This document shows, piece after piece, positions 12,326 to 23,984 of a DNA stretch of 64,000 nt. The position numbers were made by a program, and so were the translations under genes. The DNA is from Turritopsis dohrnii. Lineage: Eukaryota; Cnidaria; Hydrozoa; Anthoathecata; Oceaniidae. The stretch covers positions 496,001-560,000 of the forward strand of contig BQMF02000121.1 of NCBI GenBank assembly GCA_027922465.2, written 5' to 3'. Positions within the stretch are counted from its first letter, which is position 1. Every line of letters starts with the position of its first letter. A model generated the notes under the pieces. It was not told where the DNA came from. It worked only from the letters and a program-made list of their open reading frames with translations, and made no database searches.

Positions 12326-13878
12326 AGGGATCGTCTCCAAATTATAAGCGATATAATAAGCGCTTATTAGCGAATTTACGCTAGCGATTTTCGGAAAAAG
12401 CGCTTAATGAATCGCTTACTTTAATATTTAAGCGATTTGTACAAACTATCAAAGAAATTTTCAATCATTTAAATCGTTTATTTTTCGCTTATAATTCGCT
12501 TATCATCGGCAAAAATCGATAAAAATCTGCTAAACTTAATCACTTAAAGCACTTAATCGCTTTTCCACTTCACATGAATCGCTTTTTCGCTTCATATGAA
12601 TCGCTCACATGAATCACTTTTCCGCTTCACACGAATCACTTTTTTGATTCTATATCACTCACAAGTGTTGATTAAAATTCTGATAAACATTCCCCTCAAG
12701 GAATATACCAAAATATCGATCGAACAACTCAAAAAAGAAGGGACGGTTCCTATTGGTAGTAGCTTTAAAACAAACTTTTTTTTTCTTTTTTTTCTTAAAC
12801 TGAATGTGAACCAGTTCATTTCACATAACCAGCGGTAGAACAACTTAAACAAAAAAGAATTATAGCAGATGGTTTCTATTTGTAGCAACCTGAGAACAAA
12901 CAGTTGTTTCTTTTATCTCTAACTGAATAAGAACCAGGTAATCAGTTCATTATTAAACACTAACGCGTGCTACCTGTAATTATACATCCGTCACATTGAC
13001 TTTTCAAAATAATGCTGAAGTCGCGATAACAACAACATCTTTTGAGAGTGCAGACATCCTTATCAATAAAAAAATGTTTTTCATGAACTTTTTATTTTTA
13101 TTTGGCAAAATAGCAATTAGATATAATACTCCCGGTTATGTTCCAACTTCGAAAACTGGCGCATGGGAATATGAAAAATATAAACATACATAGACGTTGA
13201 ATGAAACGAAATGCAGTGAGTAGGTGAATCCTACTTTTCATATTCTAACCTAATACCGTTACTTTATTTTATTTATATCGTTTGTCATCATATGAAACAT
13301 GGAATCTATGATGTAAACAAATAATCTTATTACGGCGATAGCAACGGTTTTTTTTAGTTTTTATTTACATTTTCTTTTCGAAAAATATTTTCAGTGAGCG
13401 TGAGCATCGCGAGCAAAATCTGAAATGTTTCTTTCGTGTTTGAGTGGTGAAAACATTGGCTTGGGTGATAATTTAGCTTTCTTGTCCACTGATAGACCCA
13501 ATCACGATAAGATTTTCAAAAAGCGGAAAAAGCCTTGTTGTAATACGTCGGTAAAATGAAAACAAAATATTAGGCAAATTCAAAGAAGCTATATCTTTTT
13601 TCTGGTTGAATCTGAAACATCTGAAAAATAAGAGAAACAAGAGAAATACATGCATGTAAACAAAATATTTCCAAACAAAGTATTTTTCAAACTCGATCAA
13701 TTCGCTTAAAATCGCTTACGCAAATCGATTAACATTCGCTTATAGAAAAATTGGTTAAATTTAATCGCTTATATTCTAACGATTTGATTCACATTATATT
13801 CGTTTACAATCGCTAAACAAAAAAATCATAAGCGATAAAATTAAGTGAATTTTAATCGATATTTTGGAGACGATCCCT
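12326..13878. mobile_element. Inner DNA transposon, ends AGGGATCGTCTCCAAA
   Basis: A perfect 16-base inverted terminal repeat, AGGGATCGTCTCCAAA, starts at 12326 and its complement ends at 13878. Both subterminal zones are crowded with AATCGCTTA/TAAGCGATT motifs in both orientations, over about 250 bp on the left and 190 bp on the right. No transposase frame is recognisable within the 1.55 kb. The superfamily is undetermined. Confidence 0.7.
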
Positions 13879-14094
13879 AATTTACTGATAAATTTATCAG
13901 AAATTACCACTTGTTATGATTTTTCCTCAAACCGTCACATATTCCTTCTGCATAAACACGTGCTTTTGTTTTGCTCTTTTGAGAATTGTATCTACGGGGA
14001 AGATCATACTTCTCCGTCGTAGATATTCTTAAATAAACTCGCCAAACAAAAACATGGACAAGTGAAAGTACGGAATCCTACACCATTTAGCATA

Positions 14095-14450
14095 CCAATC
14101 TAACACAGCATTCTAGGGGAAGTATCTTGATAACTAATAGGGATAACTAATGCTTTTTGGGGTCCGCCGCAATACAAAAAGAAAGGAAAGATGAGCTATT
14201 TAGGGGTCAGTCACAAATCGATTTTAGGTTCAAATAACGTCATATGACGTTACGAATATTACCCACCCACCCACCACCCATAACGTCATATGTCGAAAAT
14301 GGCCAAAAATCGATGTAATTGAGTATTTCTAAAAATGATTTGCGACTGACCCCTTATTTGGACATACTTTTTCTTATGATGTGGCTGTGACACCATCAAA
14401 ACCTTAGATTGACGATATCTTTCTAATGGTTGATCATCCTGGGAACATAC
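14095..14450. repeat. Dispersed repeat, copy 2 (interrupted)
   Basis: Same repeat as at the window start. It is cut once by the 3.5 kb element ending at 14094 and again by the 153 bp element at 14202-14354. Confidence 0.6.
14202..14354. mobile_element. MITE with AGGGGTCAG ends and a TATTT duplication
   Basis: The termini AGGGGTCAGTC.CAAATC are inverted at the right end (GATTTGCGACTGACCCCT). A 5-base direct repeat TATTT lies on each side (14197-14201 and 14355-14359). The middle holds a smaller palindrome around AACGTCATATGACGTTA. It is non-coding and inserted within the dispersed repeat. Confidence 0.75.
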
Positions 14451-14459
14451 ACACACATC

Positions 14460-14938
14460 TTAACAGTAAAAATACAGTAAAAATAAAACATTTGATTTTT
14501 TAGTTTATTATAATTAACGTCAAAAACTCTATTATTATTTATTTTTATTCAAACGTTAACAGCATTGCATAAGGACATTGAAAATTCGAACATACTTGGT
14601 GCTCATTTCTTGAAATAGATAAATCTTTATCACTAATGACATTGTGAATTACGGGTATAGTTGTTCCAGGATTGTCTGGAAAGTAACCAGAAGATTGAAC
14701 AGTCAACGTCGCCATGTTTGTTTTCATTTGCTAAGGGAGCCTTGGCCGATAAGCGGTTTCAGAATACAGATCGAATCACAACTTTTTTTCTTTTAGTAAA
14801 TATGAACAAGCACAAACATGTGGAACGGGCGAAAGCTAAAAGTCGAAACTCGCTAGTCTTTTTTTCTTATGACTATGGTTACAATAAGCTCACCATCGTC
14901 CAGTACTATTAACTAGTTCATGCGTGTAAACATTTAAA
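14460..14938. other. Non-coding stretch
   Basis: Short overlapping reading frames occur on both strands. None looks protein-like, and no repeat ends were seen. Confidence 0.4.
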
Positions 14939-15712
14939 CTAGCGAAACCAACTTCGTCCCTGACGAAAAAGTGAACAATTTTTTCCTCTATTTTTTTTAA
15001 GATTCCACGCAAAGCAGGAAGAGGGAGGGGCAGTTAAATTGACGCCATGATATGACGTGACGTGACAAGAATTTTTCTCTTGGTCGAAATATTCTGGCAT
15101 TCTGGAATTCCATTGCATCATTTGGGAATTTGGCAAAATCAGGTCAGCAGACAATGGCTCAATAGCGATAGCCTCATGTTCTAGCCTTGCTGGCTGGTCC
15201 ACTAATAAATTTCTTGTGATGTCAGTGTGCAGTATGTCAGAACAAACCAACTGATAACGCACGCTAAAATGTCGCGACGAAAAATTTCTTTGCAATCTCA
15301 TTGGTTCACCGACCCGAGAGATTGTAGCTGCGCCAATGAAATTGCAGAAAATGTTTCTGCTACGATATTTTTCGGCTATTGGAAAATCGCCTTCAATCAT
15401 TAGTGTCATATTATATTTTGCAAGATCTTCGCTTTTTGCTTTAGGCTAAACCGTCCTAATTATTTCTTCAGGATGGTTTCTATTTACTGAAACCCCCCAA
15501 TAAACCCCGTTCAGGTCAAATCTATTATTAATAAAGTGGTAGATTCTTTTTAGCGTATAAATATCCACGAATTTGGACCATGGACCAAAAGTAAATTCCG
15601 GTACTAGTTTTAAGCGCTGTGTGAACAAACTTGATACTGCCATGTTGCCTGCACTATGAATAAAGCATATGTTTTTTATCGTTATTCTAAAATAATGAGA
15701 GAATCTTTCCAA
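14939..15712 (-). pseudogene. Unrecognised - strand reading frame with one internal TAG
   Basis: Two reading frames, 15712-15446 and 15409-14939, are in the same frame and separated only by a TAG at 15446-15448 and about a dozen sense codons. Together they give about 258 codons. The composition is protein-like, for example KLVPEFTFGPWSKFVDIYTL before the stop, and CNFIGAATISRVGEP and RHFSVRYQLVCSDI after it. I do not recognise the family. The TAG could be a nonsense mutation, which would make this a retrocopy or an old pseudogene. It could also be the 3' end of a very short intron, since TTTAG precedes CCTAAAGC. Another exon upstream, or intron read-through at the 3' end, is equally possible. 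Coding potential is likely; an intact product is doubtful. Confidence 0.4.
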
Positions 15713-16440
15713 TGAAATTATAATTTGCAGGTTTTTCTTATTAACAACAACTTACAACAACATGTGTGACGTAAACGAAAAGATAAACGTTCGTAACGAC
15801 ACGTCTGTCTGGCCTGTCTGTTTTCTGAACGCGTGCAGTTGATCACATTTCTCAGAACTATTTATGAACTCGCTTAACCAATTTGCGTAGCCGATTAATA
15901 TTTGAAAATAGAATTAGATTGTTGAGATTCAAACTTTGAACACTGCTATTAAGCATGGTTTTTATTAATTCAAATCTGTCAACAAAGTTGCAAATTTACT
16001 ACTGGAAATTTTTTTTCTGGTATTTATATTTAATTAATCTGAAATACTGGTATTTATCGTTAAATAATTGAAATTCCAAAATAAAAGATTTTTTATCTTG
16101 AGAAACTTGTTTTTTTTTAATGTTGGTATATCATCAATAGAAACCATACCATCAACAACCAGAACTCATAGGACATAATTTTATTATCTCATGTGTGCAG
16201 ATTTGCACATCCAAGCTCGCTATGCAAACTGCTTTAAAAGGATGCCCTTGAAAGCTGAATCACACTTTTCAGAGGTCATGCAGAAGATATATCTATACGC
16301 AACATTCATCGTTGGTCTTTCGTTTTTATAACTTGTTCAAGAAATTCACACGAGAACCAGTTTTATTTTAAGATCAAGAAGAAGAAGAACCATTTTAAGT
16401 TTGTAGTTTTGCATCAATTTTATCAATTGAACATTTAACT
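15713..16440. other. Upstream region of the USP array, no gene seen
   Basis: AT-rich. I found no convincing TATA box or exon. A CTATAG ends at 16444, 33 bases before the first USP start codon, and is a possible acceptor. Confidence 0.4.
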
Positions 16441-16477
16441 ATAGAAGCAAATTGATACTAATTTTATAATTTTGAGA

Positions 16478-19357
16478 ATGGATGTAAGAGGGAGATCATT
16501 GATTTTAATTTGTGTAGATTCAAGCGAACACAGTTCAAAGGCCATGGAATGTAAGTTTGTATAAATTATTTCTTATTAGGAAGAAAAATCCAGTATATAG
16601 TTGAACAGAGTTTCAATTCAATTTCTATTCCATTAAACCTATTATTTTAAATTTTCATCATGATTACTGTTAAGGAACTAACATTGATGTTTTTAAAATT
16701 CACCAAAAGTGTGTTGATTAGTATAATAAGAGCACAAACATTGTATTAAAAAAAGAAATTTGAAAGATAGATTTTCAGCAACAACATCTGTGTAGCTCCA
16801 TCTAGAGGGACATTCTGTTTGCTCAAATCATTGCTTGTTGCTTTGGATGCTCAATGCACATTTAACTCATTCTATGGTTCATAATTTTTATGATACAATT
16901 TGACAAAACAATACAATAGATTACATACAAATGGGTGTATAAGATGTGTTATGCTGCAGAAAGAACACATCTATCTCTTCAATTGCGTGCTAGATTCTCC
17001 TCTTGGTCGCACATTGTCACATCATAATAAACAACAACTACACACACCCATTTTTCCTTTTTTTAATTTTTTTAGGGTTAATGAAAAAAAAAATATGAAA
17101 CAAAATTCAAAATCGTCCTTGTAGATTAAAAGTCATAAATTATAGTGTCATAGTCCAAAATAAAATCCCCGAACCTTGCAACTTTCTTGCAACTTTCTAA
17201 CTTTTTGTGGTCTTGCAGAAGGTGCAGGATTTGCCGGCTGATAACGGCTTCAACTCATGATGTTCAGTTGTGTGGGTCTTCTGCATACGATTTCTGCATT
17301 TTGCATATGCAGCTTAGCTGGCATCAGCAAGCTCCGACCATTCCATGCAGAATTTGACAGGTGATGGTAGGTGGTCTGTAATGTTACGTCCGAAGAGTAC
17401 TTCAGCAGGTGATACATATATCAGGCGGGGTGTATTGCGGTGTGGTGGTTTCGGTATCAGTTGACGGCCAGATATAATATGCCGTGGATAGAATACAGAT
17501 TGTTTTGAATTTGATTGCGCACTGTGGTATCCATTCCAGGCATCCAGGATGGTCTTCTTCTTGTTGGGAGGGATGGCACTGATGATGTTATGGTGTTTGG
17601 ATATGGTGCGTTTCTTTTCGTGTCACTTTGTTGAGGTTTTGGAGGTCCACTGTGCGAGGTGGGCTGCCATCTTTCTTTGATACAGCTACCATACGAGCAC
17701 ACTATTTCACGGGTGTGCCCTAGGGTACCGGTTCGATGATGCTGAGGGTAGTGTTGTCATCAATATTCTTTTTGACTTCCTCTTTCCAATGATGAAGGAC
17801 TGGTATTGGTTTATGACATGCACATGGGGGTATGATCTTCAAGAAAAGATATTTGTAGTGGGTCACCTGTCATTGCTTGTAGTTCCTAGTAGGGACAGTC
17901 CAATATCCAGTCTTGTAGGACTTGACGGTATACCTTGGTTTCAGGAAAGAGAGCATAGTTTGTATTTTGTATAACCGTTCTTTCTACATCTGACGGTTCT
18001 ATGTGTGTGTTATATAATGATAACAAGGTTAAAAGTTCACGAGTTGCAGGTGGAGCTCTTGCTGTGAGAATGTGTTGTTTATTGTTATGTTTGCTGATAA
18101 CGGTATCTTGTGATCTTGGGATACAGAAACAAAAATATAAAAAGCTGGGCTTACCAGAGTCTTTAGTGTTTCAGAATGGAGGCAGTGGTCGTTTGAGAGC
18201 CACTCCTGGTACCATGTATAAGATGTGTGTATGATGCAGAAAGAACACATCTATCTCTTAAACTGTGTACTACATTCTCCTCTTGGTCACACATCGTCAC
18301 GTCATATAATAATCATACAATGGGTACAATAGATAGGATGTTTACCAATTTGTTGTAAATTTGGCAGTCGAAACATTCATTTATTTATTGAAAAACAGTC
18401 AAATAGGGCTGCTTTTCAGTAATGATGTAAATGCCATTTACTATTCTATAACATGAATATCGAAAACATAAAAGGAATGAAATAAATCAGAGTTTTATCA
18501 TGTCATGAAGAAGTAAGTTTATTTAAAGGAATATCAAGAATATGATGCAAAAGGCATATAAGTATTTTTAAGTCATTTATCAATTTAATTTTTGTTTTTA
18601 ATATGAAAATTGTGATACTTGTATGTTTTAAACAAAATGGCTATTTTTTAAAAACAATCGTAGCACCCAGCTTTTATTTCTTTATCTTCGTACTCTTGTA
18701 TAATGATGTGCTTTCACACTTTTGGTACTCATTATTGATTTATATAAATTTTATAGCTTAATATCAAAATTGATTCTCTCTATTATGTAATTCTTAATAA
18801 TTTCCAATTATCCAGGGTATTTTAAAGAAATTCATCAGAAAAGTAATGCTGTTGGCATTATTCATGTGCAAGTTCCTCCGATTGAGCCTTCCATTTTGTT
18901 TTTAGGTATGGTTTCTAAAGTTGTTGAGATGGGATAAGAGCCTGTTTTCTTTGTTTGATTTCACTATTTTGATTTGACAGTATATAGATGTATCTTGTAT
19001 TTATAACTTAGCTTGTGTATATATACTTTGTTTAATTTAGCTAGTGGTGGTCCGAGTTTAGATTTGTACAGAGAAAAACTGAATGAAGCTATTGAAAAAA
19101 GCAAAGTGCTCATTCAGCATTTTAAAGACCTGGTGATAACCAAAGGTGTTACACACGAAAATGTCAAGGTATTTCACAAGAGCATTGATGGTAGTATTGG
19201 CAACACAATATGCAATATTGCAAAAGAAAACAATGCTTCTCTAATTGTTCTGGGCAATCGAGGATTGGGAACTATTCGACGGACATTCCTTGGAAGTGTT
19301 AGCAGTTATGTCCTGCATCATTCAAATGTACCAGTTGCTGTTGTTCCCCCAGCATGA
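16478..19357 (+). CDS. Universal stress protein 1 (three exons, intron 3 absent)
   Basis: Coding exons are 16478-16550, 18816-18905 and 19041-19357, giving 159 residues. The USP fold is an alpha/beta nucleotide-binding sandwich that usually dimerises in the cytosol. Here the first strand is SLILICVDSSEHSSKA, with the conserved Asp at residue 14. The last exon carries the ATP-type motif as GNRGLGTIRRTFLGS (G-x2-G-x9-G-S), and the protein ends VAVVPPA. The start is the only ATG in frame with the first strand. Unlike the other 13 copies, exons 3 and 4 are fused: the codons around TKGVTHENVK run straight through where the phase-0 intron sits elsewhere. Intron 1 is 2.27 kb because it holds Gypsy debris. 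It is the most upstream and one of the more divergent members. Confidence 0.9.
16940..18312 (-). mobile_element. Ty3/Gypsy remnant with short terminal direct repeats in USP1 intron 1
   Basis: About 80-90 bp direct repeats occur at 16940-17025 and 18216-18302. Both contain GCAGAAAGAACACATCTATC and CTCTTGGTC.CACAT.GTCAC. Read on the - strand, each begins TGTGAC...and ends ...ACACA, as LTRs do. The - strand between about 17420 and 17150 reads like a Gypsy integrase tail: EVLFGRNITDHLPSP, a WSELADAS stretch, then KPLSAGKS. A longer - strand frame, 17702-17457, lies further upstream in pol. Most of gag-pol is missing, so this is a deleted, dead copy lying antisense inside the intron. Confidence 0.55.
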
Positions 19358-20930
19358 TAAATAGTTAGTTGAGAAAGGATCGAGTTTGAAGGAAAATGCA
19401 ATACCTGCTTGAAGGTGGTTCCAAGAAATATACATTGCAACTTTCTATTCCTTTTGTGGTGGTTATTCTTCAAAACTTGATTTAATATATTGGTAATATA
19501 AAACAAGTTTTACAGTAAGTTGCGATCAGCCTGTTTCAGCCATATTTCTGAGCCCTTTTCTCAGAACATTCTCAATGAATGGAAGCTTTATAAAAATGTG
19601 ACTGAAATAAAATGCTATATGCAAAGTAGGGACTTTTTGTGAATATATGCAGTGACATGTTTGATTGGTTAAGTGTACAGTGTGTCTTAAAAAACATGTA
19701 TCACCAAACTTTGAATGTAAATAACTTTTTATTTGTTGTTGTAACAAACTTGATTTTTATACCACTCGATAGGAAATCTTCCAAAATTTTCAAAAATTAA
19801 AGTTTTAGAATGTGGGAAACTTCAGGGAAGAAGAAATATCAATTTTTATCAAAGATTCGTGCTATTAACTTAATAAAAGTCTGTTAACACCACACTAATG
19901 ACAAAGCTTAATTACAGCGCTCAAGCGCTAAGTCCATACAAATGTTTTATTCATTTTGTCTTTGCACTGAAATCCTACATTGATATTTAAAAAAAGCCAT
20001 TTTGTGAACACTTAAATGATTTAAGTTGCTTTGCTTGAAAATTATTTCCCAAATTACTGTCATTGTTTGAATAAATCATTTTCTTTTCATTCACCTGTTA
20101 ATGGACTTTTATAAAGTTATTAGTGTGAATCGTTGACAAAAATTGATTTGCCTTAGACAATTTGGTGGATTTGAAATATTATACAACTATTATGCTTGAT
20201 TTTATTCTTCATAAATTCTCTCAGCTAATTTTTCTTTCAAATTTATTTTAGTATCTTTTTTTGTACATCAAACTTTAATTACATACTGTATTTTTTCTCT
20301 TTTACGACTATAATTTTAAAATTATATTTGAATATAAAAAATGCTATATTAGATACGGATGTTACATGTTTATATTGACATGTTGGATAAAGAAAAATAA
20401 AGAAAAAAATATTTTCTTTTTAATGGAAAAAATCAACACAAATTGTGTTCTAGCAATTTTCTGCAAAACCTAAATTTGTTCTCAAGTTGAAAACTTAAAA
20501 ATGTAATACAGTGGTTTCTTCTTACGAGTCTTTCTGGTTTCCAAGTTTGAATTTGGTTTTGTGCCTGCAAGTGAAGAACTTTTCTTTTCTTTTCTTATCT
20601 TCAGGATATCATTTTCATTGTAGTATACAATTGTTATCTTTTCTTGTAAAAAATGTATGCAGCATCTTGTATTGGAGTCTGGTTGCTTGTTTTTGCTTAG
20701 TATTCCAGTTTTCATTTTGAGTATGTGACACTTGTTTTGATAACAGTAATAGAATGCTAATCAGTTATTTTGATTATGTTGATTATAGTGTGGTAATGAC
20801 AAAAAAATCAACTATAATGGAAAATATACAGTAATGTTATAATTTTTTAAATCCTTGGGAGCATTGCAAGAGCAATCGTATTTGTACAAATACAAATATT
20901 ACTTGAAGTTATCTTGTTTTTAGGATTATT
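19358..20930. other. USP1-USP2 intergenic, nothing recognised
   Basis: AT-rich, with no exon or repeat boundary. A T-rich tract and TAG at 20911-20923, followed by TTTCAG ending at 20941, lead into USP2. Confidence 0.4.
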
Positions 20931-20946
20931 AAGAATTTCAGCAAGA

Positions 20947-21738
20947 ATGAGTTCTCCTGCTTCAAAGAAACTCACTCTTATTTGTGTAGATTCAAGTGAT
21001 CACAGCACAAGGGCTTTGAGATGTGAGAACTATTTATTATGCTCAAAGCACTGCTTAAGGTAAAGTCCCGAGTAGTAGAGCAATCATTATGAGTTTGTTT
21101 ATCATTACTAGGGTATTCGAAAACCATCTACAAACAAGGTGACCCAGTCGGTCTGGTTCATGTTCATATCACTCCCAGTGTGCCTTCTTTTGGAATTTAC
21201 GGTAAGTAGATGGATTGAAGTCTCGGTATTATTGGCATGACAACTTAATAAAATTTTAAAAATTGCATTGTTCTTTTGTTCTACAGCGGGTGGTTTAGCA
21301 GCCGTGGAACTTCATGCCCAACAAGTTAAAGAAAGTGTTGCTAAAAGCAAAGCCATTGTTCAAAAATACAATACCTTAATGACAGAAGAGGGGGTAGGTT
21401 CTTTGTTTTCTAAATAAACACCATCAAATCTAGATACATGTTCTTGTAACATCATTTTCTCAAGCCTGTAACAAAAGTAAGCTAAACTAAGTGAATAGTT
21501 AGAAAAATGTCTTTACTATTTTTTGATATTATAGATTACAGACTTTAAAGTTTTTCACATGCCGATCAATGATTCAGTTGGACACACAATTTGTGAAGTT
21601 GCGAATGAACATGAGGCTGGTCTCATCGTCATGGGGCAAAGAGGACTTGGAGCAATTAGACGGACACTATTTGGAAGTGTCAGTGATTATGTTTTGCATC
21701 ACGCCTCAGTTTCTGTGGCCATCATTCCTCCAAGCTAG
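20947..21738 (+). CDS. Universal stress protein 2
   Basis: Exons are 20947-21022, 21112-21201, 21287-21393 and 21535-21738, giving 158 residues. This is the most compact gene in the array: three introns of 89, 85 and 141 bp. Exon 1 encodes MSSPASKKLTLICVDSSDHS, and intron 1 splits Trp (AGA T|GG). Exon 3 is an amphipathic helix (SVAKSKAIVQKYN). Exon 4 carries the binding loop GQRGLGAIRRTLFGS and ends VAIIPPS. The His preceding Thr-Ile-Cys (VGHTICEVA) is shared with most copies. Two possible acceptors (TTTTTAG at 20923, TTTCAG at 20941) lie 23 and 5 bases upstream of the ATG. Confidence 0.92.
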
Positions 21739-22437
21739 TCAATAGATTCATAAATAAAGTAATTATGTATGGATGTTGAGCATAGTCTGTTAACTCATCA
21801 CTGACAATGAATGCTTAATGTTTTTCAAGCATATGGCTTTATATCACACACTTTAGCTGGGGATTTTCAGATTGAAAATTACTTAGTCTTATGAGCCCAT
21901 GTGCTTTGAGATACGTATTTTACAACTGTTATATTAGTGTCTGAATCATGATGTGATTGAATAGAATATTGATATAAAAACTGTCCTTTGAAAAAATGAA
22001 CTGTTGTTAGTTTACTTAACATGAAAACGATGACTATTAAAGAACATGGAAAATTTTGACTGAAAACACTGAAAAATGGTATAAAACTAAAAACGTCTTT
22101 TATGATGATAAAAGTTCATTCCTTCTAAAGGACAAAATGTTTTTTGCAGCTCTTCTATTCCTGTAGAAAATTAATCATGTTATACAGAAAATAACGAAAT
22201 TTATGCACAAGGCGATCTTATTATTATTTTGAATATAATCTTTCTGGCTGTAATTTGTATTATGAATTTTTATGTGAAGAGAGATGAGTTATAATAATCG
22301 TTATTTTTTGAAGTTTGTAGTAATATAATGTTGAGTTATAGTGAAATTTTGTATTTTTTAAATTTTGTATAATTTTGATATTTTTTTGATGAATGTTTTA
22401 TCTTACATTGTTGTTGATTCACTTGTGTGAATGATAC

Positions 22438-22560
22438 ACCTAGTGAGCCAAATTGTCAAAAAAATCAGCGTGTCAAAGAGCATTATCATTATAGAAATAG
22501 TGTGCACATATCTGTAGAACTGTGCTCCTCTGCAGTGATTTTTCAATTTGCACACTGGGC
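22438..22560. repeat. CCCAGTGGGC-family inverted-repeat element, decayed copy
   Basis: The left end reads CTAGTGAGCCAAATTGTC and the right end TTTGCACACTGGGC. The interior shares GAAATAGTGTG and CTGCAGTGATTTTTCAA with the better copies at 50.1 kb. A second, partial copy of its right half (TTGAAATAGTGTGTATATTT) follows at about 22712-22800. Confidence 0.6.
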
Positions 22561-22845
22561 ATTACAAATGATAGCAACTAGGTTGACCACCTACATCTTC
22601 ATGCTGTTTTTCGTGTATGCATTATGTAGTTCTGAGGAGAGTAAATCCTTTCAACTGTTTGTTGATTTAATTCGTTGTTGTCAATTCTCTACAATGAAGA
22701 GCGTTTTTTTTTGAAATAGTGTGTATATTTCTATAGAAATGTTCTCATTCGCAGAGAGCTTTTTCAAATTTCTGTAGAAATTGTCTTTCTATTGCATTTT
22801 TTATTGAACATAATGTTTGTATGTATGTTAGTAGAAATTAAAGAC

Positions 22846-23984
22846 ATGTCTGAAGGAAAACCAATCAAGTTAATTTGTGTTGATGGAAGCAACCACAGTG
22901 ATCGTTCAGTTGAATGTAAGAATTTTGTGACTTGGTTGCTTGTTCCAGTATAAAGAAGCATTTTTCATTTGAGCAGGCTTTCACCAATGGATATTATTCA
23001 ACTTTTTGTTTAGAATTTAACTGCATTGTTTAGATTGTGTCTTTTAGGGTTTTTCGACAATATTTACCACGAAGGAGATGAAGTGGGCATAGTGCATATT
23101 CATGTATTGCCAGACATACCAGCATTTGGATTTGGAGGTTAGTAGGAGGGTTTTTTCTTCAGTGAAGTAATGAAGATATTTTCAGAATTATTCTTGGTGA
23201 TGAATATTTGTTTTCAAAGTAGCTATTTTTGTTCCCTATGATTGTAGGAAATCCAAATTATGAAAGAATTATGGAGACACAATATTTTAAAGATGGAAAT
23301 CCTGTTGATGGGGGGCAAAACATTCAGACACGTATTCAGGAAAGTGTCGATGAAAGCAAAAATGTAGTGGAGAAATACAAAGAAAAAATATCTTCTAAAG
23401 GAGTAAGTTTTATTTAAAGCGAAAAATCACATCATTCTGAAAACATTTCCATGAAAAACTTTTTCAATTTTTTCAAATGAACCAACCACCTGTTGTGTTT
23501 CTAGAGTGGTGAGTATATATGCAATGTATTCGAACGTTTGAAAGCTTGATTTAGAGGAATTTTCAATGAGAGGTTCAATTTATAAATCAGAAATCTTATA
23601 TATCAAATATATTATACATCAAGCTTTCCACTGCAGTAATTATATTACTTGAAGTTATAGCTTTATAGAATGGTAACTTCATGAAAGTCGTTTTTCGGCT
23701 GTGCATAGATCCACACATAAATAGTTCAAAATAATACAAAATAGGCCCAAAGTGAATAATGTAATTATATTTTGTTCTAGGTTACACCCCACGTTTTCGT
23801 TGAAACTATGCATGATTCTATTGGCCATACAATATGTGAAGTTGCCAAAAAAAATAATGCATCAATGATTGTAATTGGGCAACGTGGATTGGGTGCGATT
23901 CGCCGAACATTATTTGGCAGTGTTAGTAGCTACATCTTGCATCACACACACATACCAGTCATTGTTGTATCACCACAAAATTGA
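22846..23984 (+). CDS. Universal stress protein 3 (long exon 3)
   Basis: Exons are 22846-22915, 23048-23137, 23248-23402 and 23781-23984, giving 172 residues, the longest of the array. Exon 3 is 155 bp against the usual 107. It adds 16 residues (an NYERIMETQYFKDG-type segment) between strand 2 and the long helix. The frame stays open, so this looks like a real insertion in the variable loop. Exon 1 reads IKLICVDGSNHSDRS, with Asp-Gly instead of Asp-Ser. The binding motif is GQRGLGAIRRTLFGS. It ends VIVVSPQN rather than in PP. An acceptor-like TATGTTAG ends 14 bases before the ATG. Confidence 0.9.

Larger units (their letters stand above)
10594..14094. mobile_element. Outer DNA transposon with nested insertions, flanked by an 11-bp duplication
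   Basis: Near-terminal inverted repeats share ATGCTAAATGG and GGATTCCGTACTT, at 10599-10629 and inverted at 14066-14093. The direct repeat CCAATCTAACA lies immediately outside both ends (10583-10593 and 14095-14105). The repeat copy at the window start has a similar sequence here (CCAATCGAACA) without the insertion, which supports a true insertion with target duplication. Part of the duplication may be chance; 8 bp would fit hAT or P types. No transposase frame is visible. At least one other element (12326-13878), and probably a second (about 10943-12027), lie inside. Confidence 0.6.

Noticed and set aside
18001..18234. + strand frames in USP1 intron 1 as possible extra exons
   Set aside because: They lie within the Gypsy remnant and read antisense to its pol-like frame.
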